39,276 bases of DNA, taken from contig NZ_POQU01000029.1 in assembly GCF_002938425.1 (NCBI RefSeq), forward strand, positions 1 through 39,276, written 5' to 3'. Each line of letters begins with the position of its first letter. Position 1 is the stretch's first letter. Positions 7,235 to 14,244 of the stretch are shown in pieces. The translations under genes were made by a program, and so were the position numbers. Source of the stretch: Blastococcus atacamensis (GTDB taxonomy: Bacteria; Actinomycetota; Actinomycetes; Mycobacteriales; Geodermatophilaceae). The notes under the pieces are model-generated. The model did not search any database and was not told the DNA's origin. It was given only the letters and a program-made list of their open reading frames with translations.

Positions 7235-7858
7235 ATGAGTGCCTCTCCGGTGTGCCCCCGGTGCGGCGAGCTGCTGGCCGCCCGACTCGGGTCGGAGGCG
7301 CACGCCTGGTGCCACGTGCACGGCGCCGTCACCCCGTTGCACCACACCGCGCTGGTGGCCCACGACGCGATCGCCGCGGTCACCGCCGACGCGCGGGTCC
7401 CGGCCTGGGTGCCCGACCCGATGCCGTCGGGCTGGGCGGTCACCGGCCTGGCCTGGGGCGGCGAGCCGGCTGCCCGGGCCATTGTCGTCGACTGTGCCGG
7501 ACCGGCCCCTCTCGGCGGCTCGGCGGAACTGGTGCTGGTGGCCGAGGAGCCCGGGACCGGCGTGGGCTGCGGCTACGCCGGACTGCCCGGCCTGGACCCG
7601 GGTGACGTCATCTCCGGCCCGAGCTCGGTCGTCGTCAAGGCGGCCGGCCAGCGCGCCCCGCTGTGGACGGTGCCGACCTCCGACGACCGCGCCGCCTTCG
7701 TGGGAGAGGCCTACGGCGTCTGGCTGTGGCTGGTCATGTGGCCGATGAACGCGGCCTGGCTGCTGGCCGAGCCGCTGGAGCTGCTGGACCTGCGTGACCG
7801 CATCTACCCCGACCTCCCGCTCGGCCCTCCGGGGGAGCACCTGCTGCCCGGCTGCTGA
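7235..7858 (+). CDS. DUF6758-like zinc-binding protein
   Basis: This encodes 207 residues from ATG 7235; an in-frame TTG seven codons upstream is less likely. The N-terminus has a treble-clef-like zinc site: C7-P-R-C10 and C26-H-V-H29. The middle holds PAWVPDPMPSGWAVTGLAWGGE and a block rich in small residues. Near the C-terminus YGVWLWLVMWPMNAAWLL (about 172-189) is strongly hydrophobic and may be buried or membrane-associated. I recognise the family annotated DUF6758 in actinobacteria, of unknown function and often near PHP and RecB-like genes, as here. Confidence 0.8.
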   Translation: MSASPVCPRCGELLAARLGSEAHAWCHVHGAVTPLHHTALVAHDAIAAVTADARVPAWVPDPMPSGWAVTGLAWGGEPAARAIVVDCAGPAPLGGSAELVLVAEEPGTGVGCGYAGLPGLDPGDVISGPSSVVVKAAGQRAPLWTVPTSDDRAAFVGEAYGVWLWLVMWPMNAAWLLAEPLELLDLRDRIYPDLPLGPPGEHLLPGC

Positions 7859-8020
7859 TCCCCGTGGCTCCGGAACCCGATGGGCTCCCTCATGATCGGC
7901 GCGTCGGCCGGAGGCCTCCTGGGGCCTGTGTTACTCATGGGACGAACGCGTCCGCCGCACCCGGCGGGCTGTCCGAGCAGGTCGGTCCTGCCCCATGCCC
8001 TCACACCCCCGGAGGTGGCG
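7859..8020. other. Intergenic region with short inverted repeats
   Basis: No gene is recognised. GGAGGCCTCC (7910-7919) is a perfect palindrome. GGACG-AACG-CGTCC is a 5-bp hairpin near 7940-7953. A TTACTC near 7931 could be part of a promoter for the small membrane gene at 8021. None of these is strong on its own. Confidence 0.3.
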
Positions 8021-8179
8021 GTGAACCTCAAGAAGGTCCTCACCTGGGTGGTCGTCGCCTTCGTGCTCTTCTACGTCATCCAGCAGCCGGAGGCCTCGGC
8101 CGCGCTGGTGCGCAACGCCGGTGAGGCGCTGGGCAGCGCGGCGTCGTCCCTGTCCGAGTTCGTCGGCTCGCTGGTCTGA
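8021..8179 (+). CDS. 52-residue single-span membrane protein
   Basis: GTG 8021 follows GGAGG with a five-base spacer, which fixes the start; longer readings of this frame have no ribosome binding site. The protein begins VNLKKVLTWVVVAFVLFYVI, a positively charged N-terminus and one transmembrane helix (about residues 5-20). An Ala/Ser/Leu-rich amphipathic tail (SAALVRNAGEALGSAASSL) follows. It ends two bases before the PH-domain gene at 8182 and is probably co-transcribed with it. The function is unknown; a small partner of the downstream membrane protein is a reasonable inference. Confidence 0.7.
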   Translation: MNLKKVLTWVVVAFVLFYVIQQPEASAALVRNAGEALGSAASSLSEFVGSLV

Positions 8180-8181
8180 CG

Positions 8182-8799
8182 ATGGCCGCGCCGGAGGGCG
8201 GGCCGTCGGAGCTGCCGGTCCTGCCGACCCGCGCCGAGAAGGACGTGCGGAAGTACGTGCTCGAGGGCGAGGAGCTCACGATCGCCACCCGGCGGCACTG
8301 GGCGGTGCTCGTCGCGCCGACGGTCCGTTGGCTGCCCGTGCTGGTCCTCGGCGGGTGGCTGCTGCTGCTCGACCCGGACAACCGGCTCACCACGACCGTC
8401 GGCCTGCTCGTCGCCCTCGCGGCGGTGGTGGTCTACGCCGTGCGCGTGGGCGAGTGGTGGATGCGGCACTTCATCGTGACCAACCGTCGGGTGCTGCTCA
8501 CCTCCGGCCTCGTCGTCCGCAGCGTCACCCTGCTCCCGGTCCGCCGGATCACCGACCTGACGTGGAAGGAGACGCTGTTCGGCAACGTGCTCGGCTACGG
8601 CACCTTCCGCTTCGAGTCGGCCGGGAAGCTGAAGGCCCTCTCGGAGATCACCTTCCTGCCGCATGCCGAGGAGCTGTACCGGAAGGTCAGCCGCCTGCTC
8701 TTCACCAGCGGCGGCGACGACGAGGGCAACCCCGACGGCAAGTCGGCGGGCCGGCGGGACACCGCACCGATTCCCGGCCTGCCGCCGCGGCACGGCTGA
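8182..8799 (+). CDS. PH-domain (bPH/YdbS-like) membrane protein
   Basis: This encodes 205 residues. Two hydrophobic helices (about residues 46-66, WLPVLVLGGWLLLL, and 72-90) are followed by a bacterial PH (DUF304-type) domain from about 90 to 165. Its signature is FIVTNRRVLLTSGLVVRSVTLLPVRRITDLTW. The last 40 residues are a hydrophilic Gly/Asp-rich tail. Such proteins are membrane-anchored and of unknown role. The close spacing to the 52-aa membrane peptide suggests a two-gene unit. Confidence 0.85.
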   Translation: MAAPEGGPSELPVLPTRAEKDVRKYVLEGEELTIATRRHWAVLVAPTVRWLPVLVLGGWLLLLDPDNRLTTTVGLLVALAAVVVYAVRVGEWWMRHFIVTNRRVLLTSGLVVRSVTLLPVRRITDLTWKETLFGNVLGYGTFRFESAGKLKALSEITFLPHAEELYRKVSRLLFTSGGDDEGNPDGKSAGRRDTAPIPGLPPRHG

Positions 8800-8843
8800 C
8801 CCGGCGGGTGCCCGGCGCTCCGGTGTGCGGCAGGCTGGCGGTG

Positions 8844-9701
8844 ATGCGGATCGACCTGCACACCCATTCCTCGGTGTCCGACGGCACCGACAGCCCCGCC
8901 GAGCTGCTCGCCTCCGCGCGCGCCGCCGGCCTCGACGTCGTCGCCCTGACCGACCACGACACCACCGGCGGCTGGGCCGCCGCGGAGGCAGCCCGGCCGC
9001 CCGGGCTGACCGTCGTCCCCGGGATGGAGCTCTCCTGCCGCTGGTTCCCCTCCGACCAGCCGCCGATCAGCGTGCACCTGCTCGGCTACCTCTTCGATCC
9101 GCTGCACCCGGCCTTCGCCGCCGAGCGCGCCCGGTTGCGGGACGAACGGCTGGGGCGGGCACAGCGGATCGTCGAGGCGCTGGCCGCCGACGGTCACCCG
9201 GTGGACTGGGCGGACATCGTGGCGCACTCCGGCGGCGGGGTGGTCGGCCGGCCGCACATCGCCGGTGCACTGGTGCGCGGGGGAGCGGTGGCTTCGGTGG
9301 AGGAGGCCTTCACGTCGCTGCTGCACCACTCCAGCCCGTACTACGCGACCAAGGCCGACACCGACGTCCGTGAGGGCATCGCTCTGGTGCGCGCCGCCGG
9401 CGGCGTGCCCGTGTTCGCCCACGGGCTGGCCACCAAGCGGGGCCGGGTCGTGGGCGACGACGCGATCGTCGCGATGGCGGAGGCGGGGCTGCTCGGCCTG
9501 GAGGTCGACCACCCGGACCACAGCGACCGGGAGCGGGACCACCTGCGCGGGCTGGCCGCCGACCTGGACCTGGTCGTCACCGGGTCCAGCGACTACCACG
9601 GCAGCAACAAGACGACGCCGATCGGCGCCTGCACCACGCACCCGGCGGAGTTCGAGCGGCTGCTGGCGGCCGGCACCGGGACCACGCCGCTGGGCGACTG
9701 A
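8844..9701 (+). CDS. PHP-domain phosphoesterase (RNase AM / TrpH-like)
   Basis: This encodes 285 residues from ATG 8844 (GTG 8841 is also in frame). Metal-binding motifs are all present: DLHTHSSVSDGT (residues 4-15), LTDHDTT (35-41), PGMELS (59-64), VFAHGLA and GSSDYHG near the C-terminus. The length and motif order fit YciV/TrpH-type PHP enzymes, which act as 5'-3' exoribonucleases on short RNAs or as 3',5'-nucleotide bisphosphate phosphatases. It lies 40 bp before a RecB-like nuclease, a pairing seen in other actinobacteria (from memory), consistent with a nucleic-acid role. Confidence 0.88.
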   Translation: MRIDLHTHSSVSDGTDSPAELLASARAAGLDVVALTDHDTTGGWAAAEAARPPGLTVVPGMELSCRWFPSDQPPISVHLLGYLFDPLHPAFAAERARLRDERLGRAQRIVEALAADGHPVDWADIVAHSGGGVVGRPHIAGALVRGGAVASVEEAFTSLLHHSSPYYATKADTDVREGIALVRAAGGVPVFAHGLATKRGRVVGDDAIVAMAEAGLLGLEVDHPDHSDRERDHLRGLAADLDLVVTGSSDYHGSNKTTPIGACTTHPAEFERLLAAGTGTTPLGD

Positions 9702-9728
9702 GGCGGCGTCCCCGTCCCCGGCCGCCGC

Positions 9729-9734
9729 TACCGT
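9729..9734 (+). promoter_or_regulatory. -10 box for leaderless RecB-like gene
   Basis: TACCGT ends 7 nt before ATG 9742 and no Shine-Dalgarno is present. Confidence 0.5.
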
Positions 9735-9741
9735 GGCGGGC

Positions 9742-10602
9742 ATGCGCAACCCTTCGGACGGCGGTGAGGCGCTGCTGCCCGGCATGCCGCGCCGGCTGCT
9801 GCGCGCCTCGCCGAAGTCGCTGGCCGACTTCTCCGACTGCCCCCGTCGCTACCGCTTCGCCAACGTCGACCGGCCGGTGCCGCCCCGGGGTCCCCGGTTC
9901 GCCCACCACACCGTCGGGACGGCGATGCACCAGGTGCTCTCCTCCTGGTGGGACCTGCCGGTCGAGCGGCGGACACCCGGAGCGGCCCGGCAGCTGCTGT
10001 ACGCGGCCTGGAGCCCGGCGGGCTTCCGGGACGACGAGCAGTCCGACCGCTGGCAGGGGTTGGCGGCCGGCTGGCTCGCCGACTACCTCGCGGACGTCGA
10101 CCCCACCGACGAACCACGGTCCCGCGAGCGCACGGTCAGCACGACCACGGAGCGCATGACGCTGTCGGGCCGGGTGGACCGGATCGACGAGCGCGGCGAC
10201 GAGCTGGTGGTCGTGGACTACAAGACCGGCCGGACGCCCAGCACCGACGACGAGGCCCGCGGCTCGCAGGCCCTCGCGCTCTACGTGCTCGCGGTCCGCC
10301 GCACGATGCGCCGTCCGTGCACCCGGGTGGAGCTGCACCACGTGCCCTCGGGAACCGTCGCCTCCTTCGAGCACACCGAGCGGTCGCTGGCCAACCACGT
10401 CCGGCGGGCCGAGGACATCGCGATCGACATCCAGGCGGCCACGCAGGCGTTGGACGGGGGCCAGGACCGGGACGCCGCGTTCCCGGCCGTGCCCGGCGTG
10501 CAGTGCGGCTGGTGCGACTTCCGGCCCAGCTGTCCGACCGGTCAGGCAGCGGTCCCCGCCCGCGAGCCGTGGGCCTTCCTCGCGGATGAGTCAGCCGGCT
10601 GA
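9742..10602 (+). CDS. Stand-alone RecB-family Fe-S nuclease (PD-(D/E)XK)
   Basis: This encodes 286 residues. The nuclease core has GRVDRID (D146) and VVVDYKTG (D159, K161), with H63 as the RecB-type His in VGTAMHQVL. Four cysteines are placed as in Cas4/AddB Fe-S nucleases: C33 in FSDCPRRYRF, then C255, C258 and C264 in QCGWCDFRPSC. The fold matches the isolated nuclease domain of AdnA at 22801. There is no helicase domain and no CRISPR array nearby, so it is not a Cas4 in a CRISPR context. The last 12 bases overlap the convergent LysE-family gene. The role is probably DNA repair. Confidence 0.88.
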   Translation: MRNPSDGGEALLPGMPRRLLRASPKSLADFSDCPRRYRFANVDRPVPPRGPRFAHHTVGTAMHQVLSSWWDLPVERRTPGAARQLLYAAWSPAGFRDDEQSDRWQGLAAGWLADYLADVDPTDEPRSRERTVSTTTERMTLSGRVDRIDERGDELVVVDYKTGRTPSTDDEARGSQALALYVLAVRRTMRRPCTRVELHHVPSGTVASFEHTERSLANHVRRAEDIAIDIQAATQALDGGQDRDAAFPAVPGVQCGWCDFRPSCPTGQAAVPAREPWAFLADESAG

Positions 10603-11226
10603 GAACCCGCGGATCGCCAGCGATACGCCCAGGGCCGTCATCACGACGGCGATGACGGCGTCGAGCACCCGCCACGCCCCAGGCCGCGCGAACACCGGCC
10701 GGAGCAGCCGGGCGCCGAAGCCGAGCCCGGTGAACCACACCGCGCTGCCTCCCGCGGCCCCGGCGGCGAACCACCAGCGGTCGTCCGCGTAGGTGGTGGA
10801 CAGCGAGCCCAGCAGGACGACGGTGTCCAGGTAGACGTGCGGGTTGAGCCAGGTGAGCCCGAGGCAGGCCGCCACCGTGACCGCCAGGGCCGTGCGCGCC
10901 CCCTCGGCGTCGGCCGCCAGTGCGCCGGAGGGGCGCAGCGCCCGCCGCGCGGCCAGAGCACCGTAGACGAGCAGGAAGGCGGCGCCGGCGAAGCAGACCG
11001 CCGTGAGCAGGCCCGGGCGGCTCAGCAGCAGCGCCCCGGCACCCAGCACGCCCGCGCAGATGAGCACCACGTCGGAGAGCGCGCAGAGGGCGACGACCAC
11101 GCCGACGTGCTCGAGGCGCAGGCCCTGCCGCAGCACGAAGGCGTTCTGCGCCCCGATGGCGACGATGAGGGAGAGCCCCAGGCCCAGGCCGGCGAGGGCG
11201 GCGGTCCAGGCGGACGCGGGAAGCAC
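10591..11226 (-). CDS. LysE/ArgO-family amino-acid exporter
   Basis: This encodes 211 residues and about six transmembrane helices. It opens with LGLGLSLIVAIGAQNAFVLRQGLR, the N-terminal signature of LysE/ArgO, and has ACLGLTWLNPHVYLDTVVLLG in the middle. These proteins export basic amino acids such as lysine or arginine. GTG 11226 lies one base after the stop of the DUF2236 gene, so it is the third gene of a coupled operon (hydrolase, DUF2236, exporter). No LysG/ArgP regulator is adjacent. The 3' end overlaps the convergent nuclease gene by 12 bp. Confidence 0.9.
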   Translation of the reverse strand: MLPASAWTAALAGLGLGLSLIVAIGAQNAFVLRQGLRLEHVGVVVALCALSDVVLICAGVLGAGALLLSRPGLLTAVCFAGAAFLLVYGALAARRALRPSGALAADAEGARTALAVTVAACLGLTWLNPHVYLDTVVLLGSLSTTYADDRWWFAAGAAGGSAVWFTGLGFGARLLRPVFARPGAWRVLDAVIAVVMTALGVSLAIRGFSAG

Positions 11227-11227
11227 C

Positions 11228-12100
11228 TCAGGCGCTGAGCGGAGCGGGTTCGGCCACCCGGTCGATCCCGGCCCAGACGATCGGTGAGCGGCGGGCGGCC
11301 CGCGGCAGCCGGAGGGTGGCCTGCCGGAACGCGTGCATCGCAGCGGTGGCCGCCGCGTCCGTGAGCGCGAACCCGGGCAGCGAGTACAGCCGCCGCGCCC
11401 AGCTCGGCAGCAGCGCCACCGAAAGCACCGCCAGCCCGCCCCAGGCCGGCTGCGCCGGGGTCAGGTACCGCACCCACGTGGGCATCGGCGGGAGCACGAC
11501 CAGCCGGTAGGCGTCGCGCGCGGCGGTGGTCGCGGCCAGCTGTGGCCGTATCCGCTCGAAGTAGTCGGCCAGCTCCGCCACCGACGCGGGGACGTCGGCC
11601 CGCTGCACGCCGATGAGCTCGGCGGCGGTCACCTGCTCGGCCACGTACCCGTCGGCGTCGTCGTCGGACAGGTCCAGGCCGCCCCGGCGCGCCGCGGTGA
11701 GCAGCGAGTCGACCTCGCAGCAGTGCACCCACAGCAGGAGGTCGGGGTCGTCGACCCGGTAGGTGCGGCCGGTCGTCTCCTCGGTGCCGCCGAGCCGGCG
11801 GTGGATGCCGCGGACCTGGGCGACGGCGCGCACCGCCTCGGTGCGGGTGCCGAAGGTGATGGTGTCGACGTAGGCGGCAGTCCGGATCAACCGGGGCCAG
11901 GGCTCCTCGCGGAAGGCGCCGGAGAACCGGGCCACGCCGTCCATGGCCACCGGGTGCAGCGCCTGCAGCAGCAGTGCGCGCAGCCCGCCCACGGAGAACG
12001 ACGGGTCGGCGTGCACCCGCCAGGTCACGCTGGCCGGTCCGAAGAACCCGAGCCGGTCCTCCTCGTCGGTCCAGTCCGCCGGTCGTGGCAGCCGGGTCAT
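11228..12100 (-). CDS. DUF2236 (MpaB-like oxygenase) protein
   Basis: This encodes 290 residues; ATG 12100 overlaps the hydrolase stop as ATGA. Family motifs include FFGPASVTWRVHADP near the N-terminus, LLLQALHPVAMDGVARFSG, TITFGTRTEAVRAVAQVRGIHRR and LLWVHCCEVDSLL. The histidines in ALHP, GIHRR and WVHC are those expected to bind haem or metal in the latex-clearing-protein/MpaB group. That group includes rubber oxygenases and mycophenolic-acid biosynthesis MpaB, but most bacterial members have no known substrate. It is sandwiched between a hydrolase and an exporter, and transcription is shared. Confidence 0.87.
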   Translation of the reverse strand: MTRLPRPADWTDEEDRLGFFGPASVTWRVHADPSFSVGGLRALLLQALHPVAMDGVARFSGAFREEPWPRLIRTAAYVDTITFGTRTEAVRAVAQVRGIHRRLGGTEETTGRTYRVDDPDLLLWVHCCEVDSLLTAARRGGLDLSDDDADGYVAEQVTAAELIGVQRADVPASVAELADYFERIRPQLAATTAARDAYRLVVLPPMPTWVRYLTPAQPAWGGLAVLSVALLPSWARRLYSLPGFALTDAAATAAMHAFRQATLRLPRAARRSPIVWAGIDRVAEPAPLSA

Positions 12101-13014
12101 GCCGGGCTCACGCTCGTCCAGAAACCGCAGAGCACCTCGAGCGTGCGCGCCGGGTTCTCGACGGCGGGGGAGTGGATCGAGTTGTCGATGACCTCGTGCC
12201 GGGCACCGAGGCGGGCGGCCATGTCGGCCTGAACGTGCGGCAGCCAGGCGTCGTCGGCCTCGCCGTGGGCCACCAGCACCGGGATCCCGGTCGCCTTCAG
12301 CTCCTCGACCCGGTCGGGCTCGGCGAGCATCGCGTCGGCCATGCCGCGCAGCCCGGCGGCGGAGTTGCGCAGGAACCGGCGGGTGTAGAACTCGCGGGTC
12401 GGCGCCGGCACCGCCTGCGCCTTGGGGTCGGTCATCGCGAGCTGCTCCAGCGTCTCGTGCACCAGTGGCACCCCGCCGGCGTCGAGCAGCGGAGCGAGGT
12501 GGTCGAGCAGGTCCGCGCGGCGGCCGGTCAGCTGCGACGGCCCGGACCCGAGCAGGGTGAACGACGTGAACAGACCGGGCTCGGCGAGGACGGCCGCCCG
12601 CGTGACGAGGCCGCCGAAACTGTGACCGACGAGGTGCAGCGGCTCGCCGGACTCCTCTCGCACGGCGCGGCCGACGGCGACGACGTCGCTGCCGAGGACC
12701 TCCACCGTGTACTGCGTGGGGTCGTCCGGGCCGGGTGACTCGAACTGGCCGCGCTGGTCCATGGCGACCACGCGGAAGCCGGCCTCGGCCAGCGGGCGCA
12801 GCAGCGGAGCGAAGTCCTCCTTGCTGCCGGTGTAGCCGGCCACCATCAGGACGGTGCCGCGGGCGGCGGTCCCGCCGGTGTCCAGCGCGGCCAGCGGACC
12901 GGCGCCGCCGGGGAAGGTGCGTGCCGACGCGTCGTGCTCGGCGAGCTGCCGCAGGTCGTCGGGGGCGATGGCGAGGGACACGGGCATGGCATCGGAGCCG
13001 CCAGGCAGGACCAT
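12097..13014 (-). CDS. Alpha/beta hydrolase
   Basis: This encodes 305 residues from ATG 13014, which has GGGGA upstream; ATG 12987 (MPVSLAIAPDDL) is an alternative. The alpha/beta-hydrolase core shows VMVAGYTGSKEDF (oxyanion region), VVAMDQRGQFESPGP, the nucleophile elbow VGHSFGGLV, and VLVAHGEADDAWLP (acid). The general base is probably in DNSIHSPAVENP near the C-terminus. The substrate is unknown. It is the first gene of a three-gene operon with DUF2236 and LysE, with ATGA overlap. The repeat copy at 13029-13087 lies just upstream and separates this operon from the beta-propeller gene. Confidence 0.85.
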   Translation of the reverse strand: MVLPGGSDAMPVSLAIAPDDLRQLAEHDASARTFPGGAGPLAALDTGGTAARGTVLMVAGYTGSKEDFAPLLRPLAEAGFRVVAMDQRGQFESPGPDDPTQYTVEVLGSDVVAVGRAVREESGEPLHLVGHSFGGLVTRAAVLAEPGLFTSFTLLGSGPSQLTGRRADLLDHLAPLLDAGGVPLVHETLEQLAMTDPKAQAVPAPTREFYTRRFLRNSAAGLRGMADAMLAEPDRVEELKATGIPVLVAHGEADDAWLPHVQADMAARLGARHEVIDNSIHSPAVENPARTLEVLCGFWTSVSPA

Positions 13015-13028
13015 GGTCCCCAGTATTG

Positions 13029-13087
13029 GCCATCCTTCAGGGGCCCGCGCCGAGCCTGCGAGGCGTGGGGGGAAGGGTGGTCCTTCT
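13029..13087 (-). repeat. Two-stem intergenic repeat, copy E
   Basis: On the minus strand this starts directly after the stop of the beta-propeller gene. The outer stem pairs CCACCCTTC with GAAGGATGG (8 of 9). The inner stem pairs CCCACGCC (13069-13062) with GGCGCGGG (13051-13044). The loop is TCGCAGGCTC (13061-13052). The stem sequence differs from the other copies, but pairing and loop are kept. It probably terminates the rhlE/beta-propeller transcript. Confidence 0.75.
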
Positions 13088-14236
13088 TCAGCGGTAGCCG
13101 ACGACCCGGTCGGCCAGCCGGAGCACGAGGGTGGGACCGATGGCGGTGACACTGCCGTCCGCGGGCAGCCCCCCGGAGGTGGAGCTGCCCACCTCGGCAC
13201 CGGTGACGGCGTCGCGGGAGACCACCGCGTCGCCGTCGGGGACGGGTAGCACGCTGCCCTCGTCGTCGGGACCGGGCAGCGGCTCACCGGGCAGGCCCGT
13301 GGCAGGGGCATCCCACATGCGCTGCCCGGACACCGGGTCCAGCGCGGTGAGCCGGCCGTCGGCGAGGACCAGCACCGCGGCGGGGACCGACGTCTGCCGC
13401 ACCGCGCGGTCCGGTCCGGCGGGAAGCGTCGTGAGCAGGGTGCTGTCGGCGGAGGCGAACAGCCGCGCCTCGTCGCCGGCCCGCACGCCCACCAGCCGAC
13501 CGGCTCCCAGCAGGACGACGTCGTCCGGGTCGCCGACCACCAGGTCGCGCGTCCAGTGCTCGTCGCCGTCGAAGCCGTCGGCCAGCCGGAGCTGCACCGC
13601 GCCGCTCCCCGCGCAGTGCTGCAGCACCGCGACACCGGCGTCACCGACGGCGGCGTCCAGCACCCGGCACCCGGACGGGGGCGACCACCGCCAGCGGATG
13701 TTGTTTCCGGTCGGGTCGAGGGTGACCACCCCGGTCGGGCTGCTCGCCAGCACGATGCGGCTGGTCGAGCTCAGCGTCGCGTCGGCGCGGAAGTTCACGT
13801 TGCGGGTCCACGTCCGTACCCCGGTCCCGGCATCCAGGCCGACGGCCTCGTCGCAGCGGTCCTCGGTCCGGAAGACGGCCACGGCCACCCCGTCGGTCGC
13901 GGTCAGGCCGCACAGCCAGGCGTTCTCGCGGATGTAGTGCCAGGCATCCTCGCCGGTCGCCGGGTCCAGTCCCCGGACGCCGTGCGCGGAGCCCACCAGC
14001 ACCCGGCCGTCCTCGACGACGTCCGCGGGGAGCGGATCGCCGTCGACCGACCAGACCTCGGAGACGGCACCGGCCGGCGCCCCCGAGGGGACGTCGGCCG
14101 GGTGCGCGGTGGTGCTGGAGGTGGCGGCCGCGTCGGAGCCGCGCCAGAGCAGCGCGGCGACGACGGCGAGCGCCAGGGTGGCCGCCGTCCAGATCCAGAC
14201 CCGCAGCGGCGGGCGCCGGAGCCCGGACACGGCCAC
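13088..14236 (-). CDS. Membrane-anchored PQQ-like beta-propeller protein (Rv3212-like)
   Basis: This encodes 382 residues from GTG 14236 (GTG 14230 is also possible). One transmembrane helix at about 12-31 (VWIWTAATLALAVVAALLW) is followed by a Ser/Thr linker. PQQ-like blades then repeat: VLVGSAHGVRGLDPATGEDAWHY, VGLDAGTGVRTW, GVVTLDPTGNNIRWRW and LTALDPVSGQRMW. Such propellers form extracytoplasmic protein-binding scaffolds; there is no dehydrogenase motif. The start lies 8 bp after the rhlE stop, as Rv3212 lies next to rhlE in M. tuberculosis (from memory), so the pair is probably an operon. Two cysteines (in ENAWLCGL and EDRCDEAV) could form a disulfide. Confidence 0.82.
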   Translation of the reverse strand: MAVSGLRRPPLRVWIWTAATLALAVVAALLWRGSDAAATSSTTAHPADVPSGAPAGAVSEVWSVDGDPLPADVVEDGRVLVGSAHGVRGLDPATGEDAWHYIRENAWLCGLTATDGVAVAVFRTEDRCDEAVGLDAGTGVRTWTRNVNFRADATLSSTSRIVLASSPTGVVTLDPTGNNIRWRWSPPSGCRVLDAAVGDAGVAVLQHCAGSGAVQLRLADGFDGDEHWTRDLVVGDPDDVVLLGAGRLVGVRAGDEARLFASADSTLLTTLPAGPDRAVRQTSVPAAVLVLADGRLTALDPVSGQRMWDAPATGLPGEPLPGPDDEGSVLPVPDGDAVVSRDAVTGAEVGSSTSGGLPADGSVTAIGPTLVLRLADRVVGYR

Positions 14237-14244
14237 CCGGAGGT

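Noticed and set aside
9742-10602. Cas4
   Set aside because: It has Cas4-like cysteines but no CRISPR array or cas genes nearby; a general RecB-like repair nuclease fits better.
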